DNA of 64,000 bases, taken from contig JAJRWT010000060.1 in NCBI GenBank assembly GCA_024276675.1, positions 102,064 to 166,063 of the forward strand, given 5' to 3'. The translations under genes were made by a program, and so were the position numbers. The notes under the pieces are model-generated. The model was not told the DNA's origin, ran no database searches, and worked only from the letters and a program-made list of their open reading frames with translations. Every line of letters begins with the position of its first letter. Position 1 is the stretch's first letter. This document shows, piece after piece, positions 8,980-17,435 of the stretch. The DNA comes from Myxococcota bacterium (lineage in GTDB: Bacteria; Myxococcota_A; UBA796; JAFGLY01).

Positions 8980-9168
8980 ATGCCAATGTTCGACTTCAAG
9001 TGCCCGGTCTGTGGGTCAGCCTTCGAGGAATTCCTGCGCCCCTCCGATCCCATCAACGATGTCGAGTGTCCGGAATGCGGCTCTGCCCGGGTGGAAAGGC
9101 AGCTCTCTGCCTTCGCGGTCCATGGCGGCAAACCCATCGGAGCCTACCGTGATTCCTCCTTCAGTTAG
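8980..9168 (+). CDS. FmdB-family zinc ribbon protein
   Basis: A 62-aa protein beginning MPMFDFKCPVCGSAFE, with CxxC pairs at Cys8/Cys11 and Cys30/Cys33, the FmdB zinc-ribbon pattern (regulatory FmdB-like, PF09723 type). Members are small putative regulators or metal-binding proteins with no firmly known role. An AGGAG (8969-8973) lies just before the ATG. The gene stands alone, 116 nt downstream of the terminator of the candidate leader RNA. Confidence 0.85.
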   Translation: MPMFDFKCPVCGSAFEEFLRPSDPINDVECPECGSARVERQLSAFAVHGGKPIGAYRDSSFS

Positions 9169-9417
9169 TCATCTTCATGTGGCTCCTCCGGCTTTTCCTG
9201 AGCCGGTTGAACGGGTCGGTGGTCACCGATCAAAGACTATGATAACGCCCGCTCAGCGCCCTTCCCTCCAGCTTTCCCCAACACATCTACCCTCCAGGAA
9301 AGCGCACCGGGCTGCAGCAGTATCCCCAAGGAGATCCCAGGCAGCGACACACGGTCGCAGCTCCGCGGCAGGACAAAGCCGAAGTCCCACGTAGGTCATG
9401 CGGGGTTCCCACGGGCC
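9169..9417. other. Intergenic stretch before acs promoter
   Basis: I see no supportable gene, tRNA or terminator here. The open frames that cross it have no start signal, no family resemblance and poor composition. The remaining part of the gap, 9418-9546, holds the acs promoter and leader. Confidence 0.5.
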
Positions 9418-9446
9418 TTGACACCATTTTCAACTCATGCTAGGTG
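9418..9446 (+). promoter_or_regulatory. Predicted acs promoter
   Basis: TTGACA (9418-9423), 17-nt spacer, then TAGGTG (9441-9446) preceded by TGC, an extended -10 arrangement. It sits about 100 nt ahead of the acs ATG. The spacer end and -10 start (CATGCTAG) are identical to those of the promoter of the OFA transporter gene downstream, which suggests common control. Confidence 0.55.
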
Positions 9447-9546
9447 TGCCGTCTTTTCAGCCAGAAGACCCTGGCGAACGAAAACGCACGTAAAACCGCC
9501 ACAAGCCCGAATCGACCCGCATGTGATCGGGCACAGGAGAACAGGC

Positions 9547-11535
9547 ATGAGCGACAAAAAAATGATCACCTCCATGATGGAGGAAGAGCGCGTATTCCAG
9601 CCGCCGGCAGAACTGACCCAGCGTGCATGGATCAAGTCCATGGACCAATACCGCCAGTGGTACAATCGCTCCATCGAAGAACCCGAAGCCTTCTGGAGCG
9701 AAGTGGCCGGCACCTTCTGGTGGGCCAAGAAGTGGGAAAAGGTTCGCGAATGGGATTTCGACAACGAAATCTCCATCAAGTGGTTCCTGGGCGGCAAGAC
9801 CAACGTCTGCTACAACGCCCTGGACCGTCACCTCCCCGAGGCCGCCGACAAGGTGGCCATTTACTGGGAAGGCAACGAGCCCGGCGAAGAAAAGGCCATC
9901 ACCTACGGAGCCCTTCACTAGGAAGTATGCAAGTTCGCCAACGTGCTCAAGGCCAAGGGGGTGGCAAAGGGTGACCGGGTTTCCATCTACATGCCCATGG
10001 TCCCGGAGCTGGTGGTGTCACTATTGGCCTGCGCCCGCATCGGCGCAATCCACTCCGTCGTTTTCGGAGGTTTCTCCGCCGAATCCCTGAAGGACCGGAT
10101 CGTGGATTCCACCTGCACCTTCCTTCTGACCACCGATGGCACCTTCAGGGGCAGGAAGCCCATTCCCCTCAAAGTCAATGCAGACCGCGCCATGGAACTC
10201 GCCGAGGCCGAAGGCGTCGTGGTCAAGACCTGTATCGTGGTGAAACGCGTAGGCGACGACAAGGGCATCGAAACCAACATGCTTGAAGGCCGCGACCTCT
10301 GGTACCACGAAGCCATCGCCGATGCTTCATCCGACTGCCCCGTCGAAATCATGGACGCCGAAGATCCCCTTTTCATACTCTACACATCCGGTTCCACCGG
10401 CAAGCCCAAGGGTGTCCAGCACAACGTGGGTGGCTACATGGTCTACACGGCCTCCACCTTCAAGAACATCTTCGACTACCACGACGGTGACATCTTCTGG
10501 TGTACCGCAGACATCGGCTGGGTCACCGGTCACAGCTACATAGTCTACGGCCCCCTGTGTAGCGGCGCCACCCAGGTCATGTTCGAGGGCGTCCCAACGT
10601 ACCCCGATCCCGGTCGTTTCTGGGCCGTGGTGGAAAAGTACAAGGTGACCCAGTTCTACACCGCCCCCACAGCAATCCGGGCTCTCATCAGCCAGGGCGA
10701 CGAATGGGTCAAGAAATACGATCTCTCCAGCCTGAAGATCCTTGGCTCCGTCGGCGAACCCATCAACCCCGAAGCCTGGATGTGGTACCACAAGAACGTG
10801 GGAAGAGAGCGTTGCCCCATAGTCGACACCTGGTGGCAGACAGAAACAGGCGGCATCCTCATCACTCCTTTTCCAGGCGCCGTCCCCACCAAGCCGGGTT
10901 CCGCCACCGTGCCATTTCCGGGTGTACGTCCCAAGGTCATCCGTGAAGATGGCAGCGAGTGCGACGTGAACGAAGGTGGATACCTGGTCATCACCGAGCC
11001 GTGGCCTGGAATCATGCGCACCGTCTATGGACAGCACCAGCGTTTCAAGGAAGTCTACTTCTCCATGTTCCCGGGCCTGTACTTCACCGGTGACGGAGCC
11101 CGAAAGGACGAAGATGGCTATTTCTGGCTCATGGGCCGTGTTGACGACGTCATCAACGTCTCCGGCCACCGCATAGGCACAGCCGAGGTGGAAAGCGCCC
11201 TCGTGTCCCACTCCTACGTGGCGGAGGCTGCCGTGGTGGGCATGCCACACGACATCAAGGGACAGGGCATCTACGCATTCGTGACCCTGAACATCGGTGT
11301 CGAGAAGACCGAAGACCTCAAGAAGGTTCTCATCAAGCATGTGCGTACCGAAATCGGTCCCATCGCCACCCCGGACAAAATCCAGTTCGCAGACGCCCTC
11401 CCCAAGACTCGCTCTGGCAAAATCATGCGCCGTATCCTGCGCAAGATCGCCGAAAACGAAATCGATGCCATCGGCGACACCTCCACCCTGGCCGATTCCT
11501 CGGTGGTCGACGAGTTGGTCAACAACCGCGTCTAA
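9547..11535 (+). pseudogene. acs: Acetyl-CoA synthetase interrupted by an in-frame TAG
   Basis: Acs activates acetate with ATP and CoA through acetyl-AMP. From ATG 9547 (AGGAG upstream) the frame encodes 124 residues, meets TAG at 9919-9921, then continues in the same frame for 537 residues to TAA at 11535; together about 662 aa, the normal Acs length. Both parts match Acs without loss: FWSEVAGTFWWAKKWEKV before the stop and [13 protein letters not shown] just after it, then the AMP-binding motif [19 protein letters not shown] and the C-terminal acetylatable-Lys motif [11 protein letters not shown]. The TAG replaces a variable residue in the LH-x-EVC motif. A single base change from CAG or AAG explains it. 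It could be a true nonsense mutation, a sequencing or assembly error, or suppression. A GTG at 9943 could start a shorter product lacking the N-terminal region. Confidence 0.85.
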
Positions 11536-11563
11536 CCAGCCACAACGTTCAACCGAATCCAGG

Positions 11564-11599
11564 GACCGTGGCACAACCAGCGTGCCACGGTCTTTTTTT
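11564..11599 (+). terminator. Rho-independent terminator after acs
   Basis: GACCGTGGCAC, a short loop, GTGCCACGGTC and seven T residues, located about 30 nt after the acs stop codon. It separates acs from the OFA transporter gene, which then has its own promoter. Confidence 0.9.
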
Positions 11600-11732
11600 G
11601 CTACTACTCAACAGCCGGTAACAGAGGGGCTGCATTTCCTCGCCAGAAGAAAAAGACCGCTCCAGCGCGGGAGGCCGGCCCAGGAAGCGAGCCGCCGGGG
11701 GGGCAGTCAAGTCACCTGAACCTCAAGAACAT

Positions 11733-11761
11733 TTGATGTTCCCTCCCATTCATGCTAGTCG
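11733..11761 (+). promoter_or_regulatory. Predicted promoter of the OFA transporter gene
   Basis: TTGATG (11733-11738), 17-nt spacer, TAGTCG (11756-11761) preceded by TGC. The sequence TCATGCTAG and the GTGCC just downstream occur at the same positions as in the acs promoter. Confidence 0.5.
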
Positions 11762-11795
11762 GCGTGCCTTTTGAATGTTTCCACAGGAGGTAACA

Positions 11796-13049
11796 GTGTC
11801 CGAAAAAGTAATGAACCGGTGGCTCGTGGTGTTGGGAGCCCTCTTGATCCAGGTATGCCTGGGCGCAATCTACGCGTGGTCGGTGTTCACGCCACGCCTG
11901 GTGGAGGCTGGCTGGAGCAAGGCGCAGACCCAGATGGTCTTCGCCGCTGGTCTGGCCATGTTCGCGATCGTGATGGTGTTCGCTGGCCGTATCATGCCCA
12001 CCCACGGCCCCAGGAAAATCGCCATCGCCGGCGGTATAGTGCTTGGGCTGGGCTATATGTTGGCTGGCCTGTTGGCCGGAACCAACTTCGGAATGATTCT
12101 CTTTTTCGTCGGCGTGGTCGGTGGTAGTGGTATCGGATTGGCCTACGTCGTGCCCATAGCCGTGGGCATGAGGTGGTTCCCCGACAAGAAGGGCTTGATT
12201 ACCGGGCTTGCGGTGGCCGGTTTCGGCTTTGGTGCCATGCTCTGGGTAAAGCTGGCTGGAACCTGGGGCAAGATGATCGCCACATTCGGGCTGAGCACCA
12301 CCTTCACCGTGTACGGTGCCATCTTCCTGGTGGCGGTGGTCATTGGCGGCTACTGGATGGTATTCCCGCCAGCAGGCTGGACTCCCAGGGGTTGGAAGCC
12401 CCCGGCGCCCAGCAGCAAAGGCCAGGTGGCATCCGGAACCGTGGACTTCCTGAGTGGAGAGATGCTCCGGACGCCCCAGTTCTACATGATCTTTCTCACC
12501 TTCCTGTTCGTAGCCAGCGCCGGCTTGATGAGCATCGGCCTGATGAAACTCTTTCCCTCCGAGGCCCTTCAAGCCAACGGCTTCAGCGCCGAGAAGGCAA
12601 GCGCGATGGCTGGAACCGCCATGGCCATTTTCTTCTCGCTGGCAAACGGCATCGGCCGCATCGCCTGGGGTGCCATCAGCGACAAGCTCGGTCGAAAGAC
12701 CTCCATCATCATCATGACTGGAACCCAGGGACTCTTGGTCATCCTGTTCCAGTGGATGGCCGGGACTCCCGCCCTCCTCTACCTGGGCGCCACTCTCATC
12801 GGCTTCAACTTCGGTGGGAACTTCGCCCTGTTTCCAACGATTACCGCCGACACCTTCGGAACCAGGCACGTGGGCCAGAACTACGGTTGGGTCTTCCTCG
12901 CATACGGCGTTGGAGGAATCTTCGGTCCCATCATGGGCGGCAAGCTGGGAGATATGAACAACTTCCCGCTGGCGTTCACAATCGCTGGCTGCGCATGTCT
13001 GCTGGCTGCAGGAGTGATCTCCATGACCAAGCCACCCCGGAAGGCCTGA
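11796..13049 (+). CDS. OFA-family MFS transporter (oxalate/formate antiporter-like)
   Basis: A twelve-TM major facilitator protein of about 418 aa. The N-terminal block NRWLVVLGALLIQVCLGAIY followed by AWSVFTPRL is the hallmark of the OFA (oxalate/formate antiporter) family; the second half repeats the MFS fold with ISDKLGRKTSI. A GTG start at 11796 is preferred over the upstream ATG at 11775 because AGGAGG (11785-11790) lies 5 nt before it. Substrates of OFA members include oxalate, formate and other carboxylates. The position behind acs and the near-identical promoter make acetate or a related monocarboxylate a reasonable guess, not a proof. Confidence 0.85.
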   Translation: MSEKVMNRWLVVLGALLIQVCLGAIYAWSVFTPRLVEAGWSKAQTQMVFAAGLAMFAIVMVFAGRIMPTHGPRKIAIAGGIVLGLGYMLAGLLAGTNFGMILFFVGVVGGSGIGLAYVVPIAVGMRWFPDKKGLITGLAVAGFGFGAMLWVKLAGTWGKMIATFGLSTTFTVYGAIFLVAVVIGGYWMVFPPAGWTPRGWKPPAPSSKGQVASGTVDFLSGEMLRTPQFYMIFLTFLFVASAGLMSIGLMKLFPSEALQANGFSAEKASAMAGTAMAIFFSLANGIGRIAWGAISDKLGRKTSIIIMTGTQGLLVILFQWMAGTPALLYLGATLIGFNFGGNFALFPTITADTFGTRHVGQNYGWVFLAYGVGGIFGPIMGGKLGDMNNFPLAFTIAGCACLLAAGVISMTKPPRKA

Positions 13050-13093
13050 AACTCCTCCAGTCCACCCGCAACAATCCAGACACCACGCGACAT

Positions 13094-13121
13094 GGGCCGG
13101 GACAACCCCGGCCCCTTTTTT
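13094..13121 (+). terminator. Rho-independent terminator after the OFA gene
   Basis: GGGCCGGG, loop ACAA, CCCCGGCCC, then six T residues, 45 nt after the transporter stop codon. Confidence 0.9.
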
Positions 13122-13205
13122 AAGTCACCGCGCCAAAACCAGTTATCACTATGGATACATTGATCCGACGAGCACGAGCAGATCTCACATGCCTCAGGGG
13201 TCGGT

Positions 13206-14534
13206 ATGATGGAACCAAGAGTCCTGCTTTCCCGGTTGCTGGATTCCGCTCGAAAACGTGGAGCCATGGGTGCCGAAGCTCTTCTGGCAGAATCCCGTTC
13301 GCTGTCCATCAGGTACTTCGGACGAGAGCTGAACCCGGGCCTGGAAGAACGTAGCACCCTCCTCCGCTTCCGCGTCTACCTGGCTGGAGGCCGAACGGCC
13401 CGCGCGGAGTTGAGGAGCCCGAACATCGCAACTCTTGAACCTCGCATCTCACGCGCTGTGGGGCAGGCTGTCGCCAGGGCCAGAAAGGCCCACGAAAACC
13501 CGTTCGCCGGACCAACCGAGCTGATCAACCTTGGTGGCCTGGGTCTGTCACTTCTGGACCGCCGCCAGGCAAACCTGAACCACTTGGATCGTACAGAACT
13601 CGTCCTGGAAAACGCCAGCGGATGCGAAGGTGTCGACAGCGACATCCACCTGGTGGAAGTAACCTACCGAGAAGGCACCCGGACCCGGTACTTCGCCAGC
13701 TCCAGGGGAGCCATGGGGATCGAACGATCATCCACCTTTACCGCCACGGCCAGGGCTCGACACCGCGCGGGTGACAGAACCTACTCCCAGACTGTCTCCA
13801 GCCGGTATTTCGCCAACATCGCGAGTATGCCCTTCGGCGTGGAACTCGGGCGCCGTCTGCGGACCCTCCACACTCCAGCGACAATGCCCGAGCACCCACT
13901 GCCGATGTTCATTCAACCACATGTTTCAGCCCAGATTTTTGCCTCCATGGCTCCTGCGTTCGTTTCCAGGACGGTAAAAAAGGGCAAGTCCTTCATCTCG
14001 CAACGCCTGGGAAAGCCCATAGCAAGTCCCAAGCTGCACGTCATCGACGATCCAGGATTGCCGGGGGCGCTGGGCTCCCGAGCCTTCGACGACCGTGGAG
14101 TACCTCCCGTCCCGGTTGTGATCATCAGGGAGGGCATCGCGTCAAGTCTCTTCTTCGATGTTGCCGAGGCAAGAGAAGCCGACCTTCGACCCACGGGGCA
14201 TTTCATGGATGGCATGATGAGCTGTTCCAACCTGGTAATGCGCTCTGGAACGCGCTCCCGCAACGCCATGGGCATGGACATCGGCGACTACCTGGTCCTG
14301 GAAAACTTCCACAAGGATCTGCCCGTCAACCCCACCACGGGTTTACTGGACAGCCCCTGCGATGTCCTGGTCTGCTCCGACAACGCTGTTGTAGGAGCGG
14401 TCAGGAACGCACACATGCGCATTCACGCAAGCGAACTGTTGGGGGCCATCCGCGAGGTGACCAGCGACCAAGCCCGTCACGGTAACGTCGATGCCTGCAG
14501 CATGATAGTCGAAGGACCACTTCCACAGAAATAG
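13206..14534 (+). CDS. PmbA/TldE-like protein of the TldD/PmbA family
   Basis: A 442-aa member of the TldD/PmbA metalloprotease family. The N-terminal helical part (RLLDSARKRGAMGAEALLAES), the long mixed middle and the C-terminal segments HVIDDPGLPGALGSRAFDDR and MIVEG fit the fold. I do not see the HExxxH metal motif that TldD carries, so this looks like the non-catalytic TldE/PmbA partner type, which works with TldD to degrade unfolded peptides or mature small peptides. No TldD gene is present in the window. It is followed by a convergent ClC gene. Confidence 0.8.
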   Translation: MMEPRVLLSRLLDSARKRGAMGAEALLAESRSLSIRYFGRELNPGLEERSTLLRFRVYLAGGRTARAELRSPNIATLEPRISRAVGQAVARARKAHENPFAGPTELINLGGLGLSLLDRRQANLNHLDRTELVLENASGCEGVDSDIHLVEVTYREGTRTRYFASSRGAMGIERSSTFTATARARHRAGDRTYSQTVSSRYFANIASMPFGVELGRRLRTLHTPATMPEHPLPMFIQPHVSAQIFASMAPAFVSRTVKKGKSFISQRLGKPIASPKLHVIDDPGLPGALGSRAFDDRGVPPVPVVIIREGIASSLFFDVAEAREADLRPTGHFMDGMMSCSNLVMRSGTRSRNAMGMDIGDYLVLENFHKDLPVNPTTGLLDSPCDVLVCSDNAVVGAVRNAHMRIHASELLGAIREVTSDQARHGNVDACSMIVEGPLPQK

Positions 14535-14607
14535 TGTGTCAATCCCAAGATCACATGCGTCCAGGGAGGGCTCCCCAATGTTGGGAAAAGGGCCGGATGC
14601 AGCGGAG

Positions 14608-16401
14608 TCACATCTCCCTGCCCAGAACATGCATGATGTCTCGCATACAGATGATGCCCTTGAGAACTCTGACATTCGACGACTGGACTACTGGTACATG
14701 GGAAATGTTGTTCAGGACCATGCTCTGAAAGACCTCTTGCAACGAGCTGGATGGGAACGCAGTGACCAGGTCCTCGCACATGATGTCGCCAATCCTGATG
14801 TCGGGGCAGCCGGACCGATATCGGATGGTGTCCAGGTCGGTGACGATCCCTTGCAACAGGCCATCCTGGACTATCGGGTACACACGGTGCCCGGTCTTCT
14901 TCACCAGGTCCTCGTAGTCACAGAGCGTGTTGTCCGGTCCCATGGTCACCACGTCGCTCACCATGGAATCCGAGACGGTCCTCACTTCCAGGAGGTTCAC
15001 CTGCATGTCCTGGGGAACGAAGGTGCCGCGCCTGATCAGCTTGGCTGTGTAGATGGTCTGCTGCTTGAGTTTCCAGGTGATCAGGTCTGCCACTACGCAG
15101 GCGAACATCAGTGGAATGATGATGGCGTAGTCCCGGGTCATCTCGAAAAGGATGATGATGGAGGTCAGCGTGGCCCGGGTAGCTCCGGAAAAAATCGCGG
15201 CCATGCCCACCAGAGCATAGGCTCCGTAGGATGCGGATACGTCCGGGAAAAGAGCGTGTACCATGTAGCCATAGGCTCCGCCCACCATGCTTCCCACGAA
15301 GAGCGTAGGGGCGAACACACCCCCTGAGCCTCCAGAACCGATGGTGATGGAAAGAGCCAGTATCTTGGCCAGAGCCAACCCCAGGAGCATCTGGAGGGGA
15401 AGGTTCTCCAGCAGGGATTCGCCCACCGCGGGGTAGCCTATTCCCAGGATCTCGGGGAAGGCCAGGGCAATGGCGCCCACCATGAGACCACCCAGTACGG
15501 GTTTGGACCATTCCGGCATCGGTATGGCGTCGAACAGGTCTTCACTCTTGTAGACGATCTTGATTTCGACAATGGCGACCAGGGCCATCACAACACCCAG
15601 CCCCAGGTAGAAGAGCAGCTCCACGGGGTTCTGGAAGGCGTAGTTTGGAACGAGGAATGCCGGGTTGTGGCCCAGGTAGTGACGTGAAACCATGGTGGCC
15701 AGGACCGACGATATCACCAGGGGAATGAATGAGCGGGTCTTGAACTCCAACAGCAGCAGCTCGAAGGCGAAGATCACGCCGCTGATGGGCGTGTTGAAGG
15801 TTGCCGCCACACCAGCGGCTGCTCCACAGCCCACGAGAACCTTGAGGAGGTCCCTTCGCACATGTGCAATCTGCCCCAACGTGGACCCGAGAGCCGAACC
15901 GATCTGGACAATGGGACCTTCTCTGCCCACGCTTCCGCCTGTGCCGATACAGATGGCCGAGGCCAGGGCCTTCACCAACACGACCCGCGGGCGCATGACG
16001 CCGTGTTTCTTGGTCACCGCCTCCATCACCTCGGGTACACCGTGGCCCTTGGCCTCGCGGGCGAGGAAATGCACCAGCAGGCCCACCAACAGGCCTCCCA
16101 GCGCTGGAATCACCACGATGAAAACTCCTCGCTCGTGCTCGCCCGGGTCGACTCCGGAGAAGGAAAGATCTCCCATCATGCTCAGGTTGGACACAAGGTT
16201 TATGAGCAGGCGAAACCCGATTGCCAGGTAGCCGACGACCACTCCCACCACCGCGGCAACCAGAATCAAGAAAACAGCCTCGTCCTTGATGATGCTGCTT
16301 ACGCCGGGCGGGTGAAATGCCCGGGCCCCTCCATGGGAAGAGGACGACGAGATGACAGGCTCGTTCCCGGCACAGCCTCCTGAATCCCCAGCTTTGCCCA
16401 A
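14608..16401 (-). CDS. ClC-type chloride channel or H+/Cl- exchanger with C-terminal CBS domains
   Basis: A 597-aa ClC protein with about ten or more membrane helices. Selectivity-filter motifs are visible: GTGGSVGREGPIVQIG with the gating Glu, GHGVPEVMEAV, and GSGGSGGVFAPTLFVG. After the membrane part (about residue 450) come two CBS domains (VSDSMVSDVVTMG... and IGDIMCEDLVTAF...), which in homologues bind adenine nucleotides and regulate gating. The first helix is preceded by a roughly 35-residue hydrophilic N-terminus. Exchanger versus channel cannot be decided from these motifs alone. Confidence 0.92.
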   Translation of the reverse strand: MGKAGDSGGCAGNEPVISSSSSHGGARAFHPPGVSSIIKDEAVFLILVAAVVGVVVGYLAIGFRLLINLVSNLSMMGDLSFSGVDPGEHERGVFIVVIPALGGLLVGLLVHFLAREAKGHGVPEVMEAVTKKHGVMRPRVVLVKALASAICIGTGGSVGREGPIVQIGSALGSTLGQIAHVRRDLLKVLVGCGAAAGVAATFNTPISGVIFAFELLLLEFKTRSFIPLVISSVLATMVSRHYLGHNPAFLVPNYAFQNPVELLFYLGLGVVMALVAIVEIKIVYKSEDLFDAIPMPEWSKPVLGGLMVGAIALAFPEILGIGYPAVGESLLENLPLQMLLGLALAKILALSITIGSGGSGGVFAPTLFVGSMVGGAYGYMVHALFPDVSASYGAYALVGMAAIFSGATRATLTSIIILFEMTRDYAIIIPLMFACVVADLITWKLKQQTIYTAKLIRRGTFVPQDMQVNLLEVRTVSDSMVSDVVTMGPDNTLCDYEDLVKKTGHRVYPIVQDGLLQGIVTDLDTIRYRSGCPDIRIGDIMCEDLVTAFPSSSLQEVFQSMVLNNISHVPVVQSSNVRVLKGIICMRDIMHVLGREM

Positions 16402-16739
16402 GGTGATACCCCCATGAGAGAAACGAAGGATAAAATCCTTGCCACGAGATGAATGACGGCAAGGGGCTCATGCAGGAAAAGCTGTCCCGCAGGCGAGCGC
16501 GAGCCGAGCGCAGCCACGGGCCGTGCCGGCCGTGAGCGACAGCTTCCAGGAGATGAACCCAAATGTTCCAACAGCCGGCACACTGGCTATGCCGGCCTGC
16601 TTGCCAATTTCCGAATGAGGACGCCTGGGCCACTATAACCACCGCCTCCCGGCTGCGTACCCGGTAGAACACAATACCGTGATCTTCGGTCGAAAAAGTC
16701 CCGAGTCATCCAGCGGGCCAACGTTGCTCCACCAACACT
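16402..16739. other. Intergenic gap with two palindromic segments
   Basis: No gene seen. Two hairpins stand out: AAGCTGTC (16479-16486) with its inverse GACAGCTT (16538-16545) enclosing a GC-rich core, and GCCGGCA (16574-16580) with TGCCGGC (16590-16596). Neither has a T tract that would make it a terminator. Confidence 0.5.
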
Positions 16740-17435
16740 TCAGGGAGCAGGCGACTCTTGCTCCTGTTTCCGGGGGGGATCATCCGTCGTGACGCCGTTG
16801 GCCTCAGCCCTGGAATGGCGGAAAACGAACCAGGCAGCCAGAATCAGCAACACAGCCAACTTCCAGCGGGCGTCCTGCAAGGCGCTGGCGAATTCCCCTA
16901 CGCTTTCGCCCAGGTACCAGCCCAGCCAGAGGGTGGCAGGGACCATGGCGGTCACCCCCACTGCCTCCACCACCATGAAGCGCCCGTAGGAGACTCCCGA
17001 AAGACCCGCTGCCAGGAATACCGGCACACGAATGCCCGCGGCCACCCTGGCTATCAGCAGAAGCCCCCATCCACTTCCCCCGGCCCTGGCCAACATCCAC
17101 TGCAGCAGGCGGGAATCTGCCAGGCGAGACAGCAGGGTGCTTTCCATTCCCTTTCGGGCAAGGTGTCCCAGGGAAAAGGCCAGGCAGTCACGAATAAACA
17201 CAGCAAGAAGAGCCACGCAACACGTAGCCACGGCCGGAAGATGCCCATCACGGATCTGCCATCCAGCCAACAACAGTGGAAGATCCTCGGGGAAGGGCAG
17301 ACCAATTCCGCAAAACACGCATACCAGGAACACCGAGGCCAGGCCTGCCACATCCGAAAACGCAGAGAAGGCTTCCAGTTCCATGGAGATCAGCGTCTCA
17401 TGGACGAACCAGGGCCGGTGCGGCCACCGGTCCAT
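16740..17435 (-). CDS. DedA-family membrane protein
   Basis: About 214-231 aa with DedA-type organisation: the re-entrant-loop segment GIGLPFPEDLPLLLAGW, a following FIRDCLAFSLGHLARKG in place of the usual GD..YW.GR motif, and the second conserved block IARVAAGIRVPVFLAAGLSGVSYGRF. DedA proteins are likely lipid or undecaprenyl-phosphate transporters in the inner membrane. The longest start (17435) overlaps the upstream glycosidase gene by 38 bp; an internal ATG at 17384 avoids it. Three genes in a row on this strand (HTH/SspB-like, GH39-like, DedA) touch or overlap, so one operon is likely. Confidence 0.8.
   Translation of the reverse strand: MDRWPHRPWFVHETLISMELEAFSAFSDVAGLASVFLVCVFCGIGLPFPEDLPLLLAGWQIRDGHLPAVATCCVALLAVFIRDCLAFSLGHLARKGMESTLLSRLADSRLLQWMLARAGGSGWGLLLIARVAAGIRVPVFLAAGLSGVSYGRFMVVEAVGVTAMVPATLWLGWYLGESVGEFASALQDARWKLAVLLILAAWFVFRHSRAEANGVTTDDPPRKQEQESPAP

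Noticed and set aside
9919..9921. Pyrrolysine at the acs TAG
   Set aside because: Acs is not a Pyl enzyme family, TAG ends several other genes here, and no pyl genes are in the window.
9943..11535. Treating the long part of acs as a separate, naturally short gene
   Set aside because: The 124 codons before the TAG are in the same frame and match the Acs N-terminus, so it is one gene with an interruption; the GTG at 9943 is only a possible internal start.
11775..11795. ATG at 11775 as the start of the OFA transporter
   Set aside because: AGGAGG lies between it and the GTG at 11796, which is the better start.
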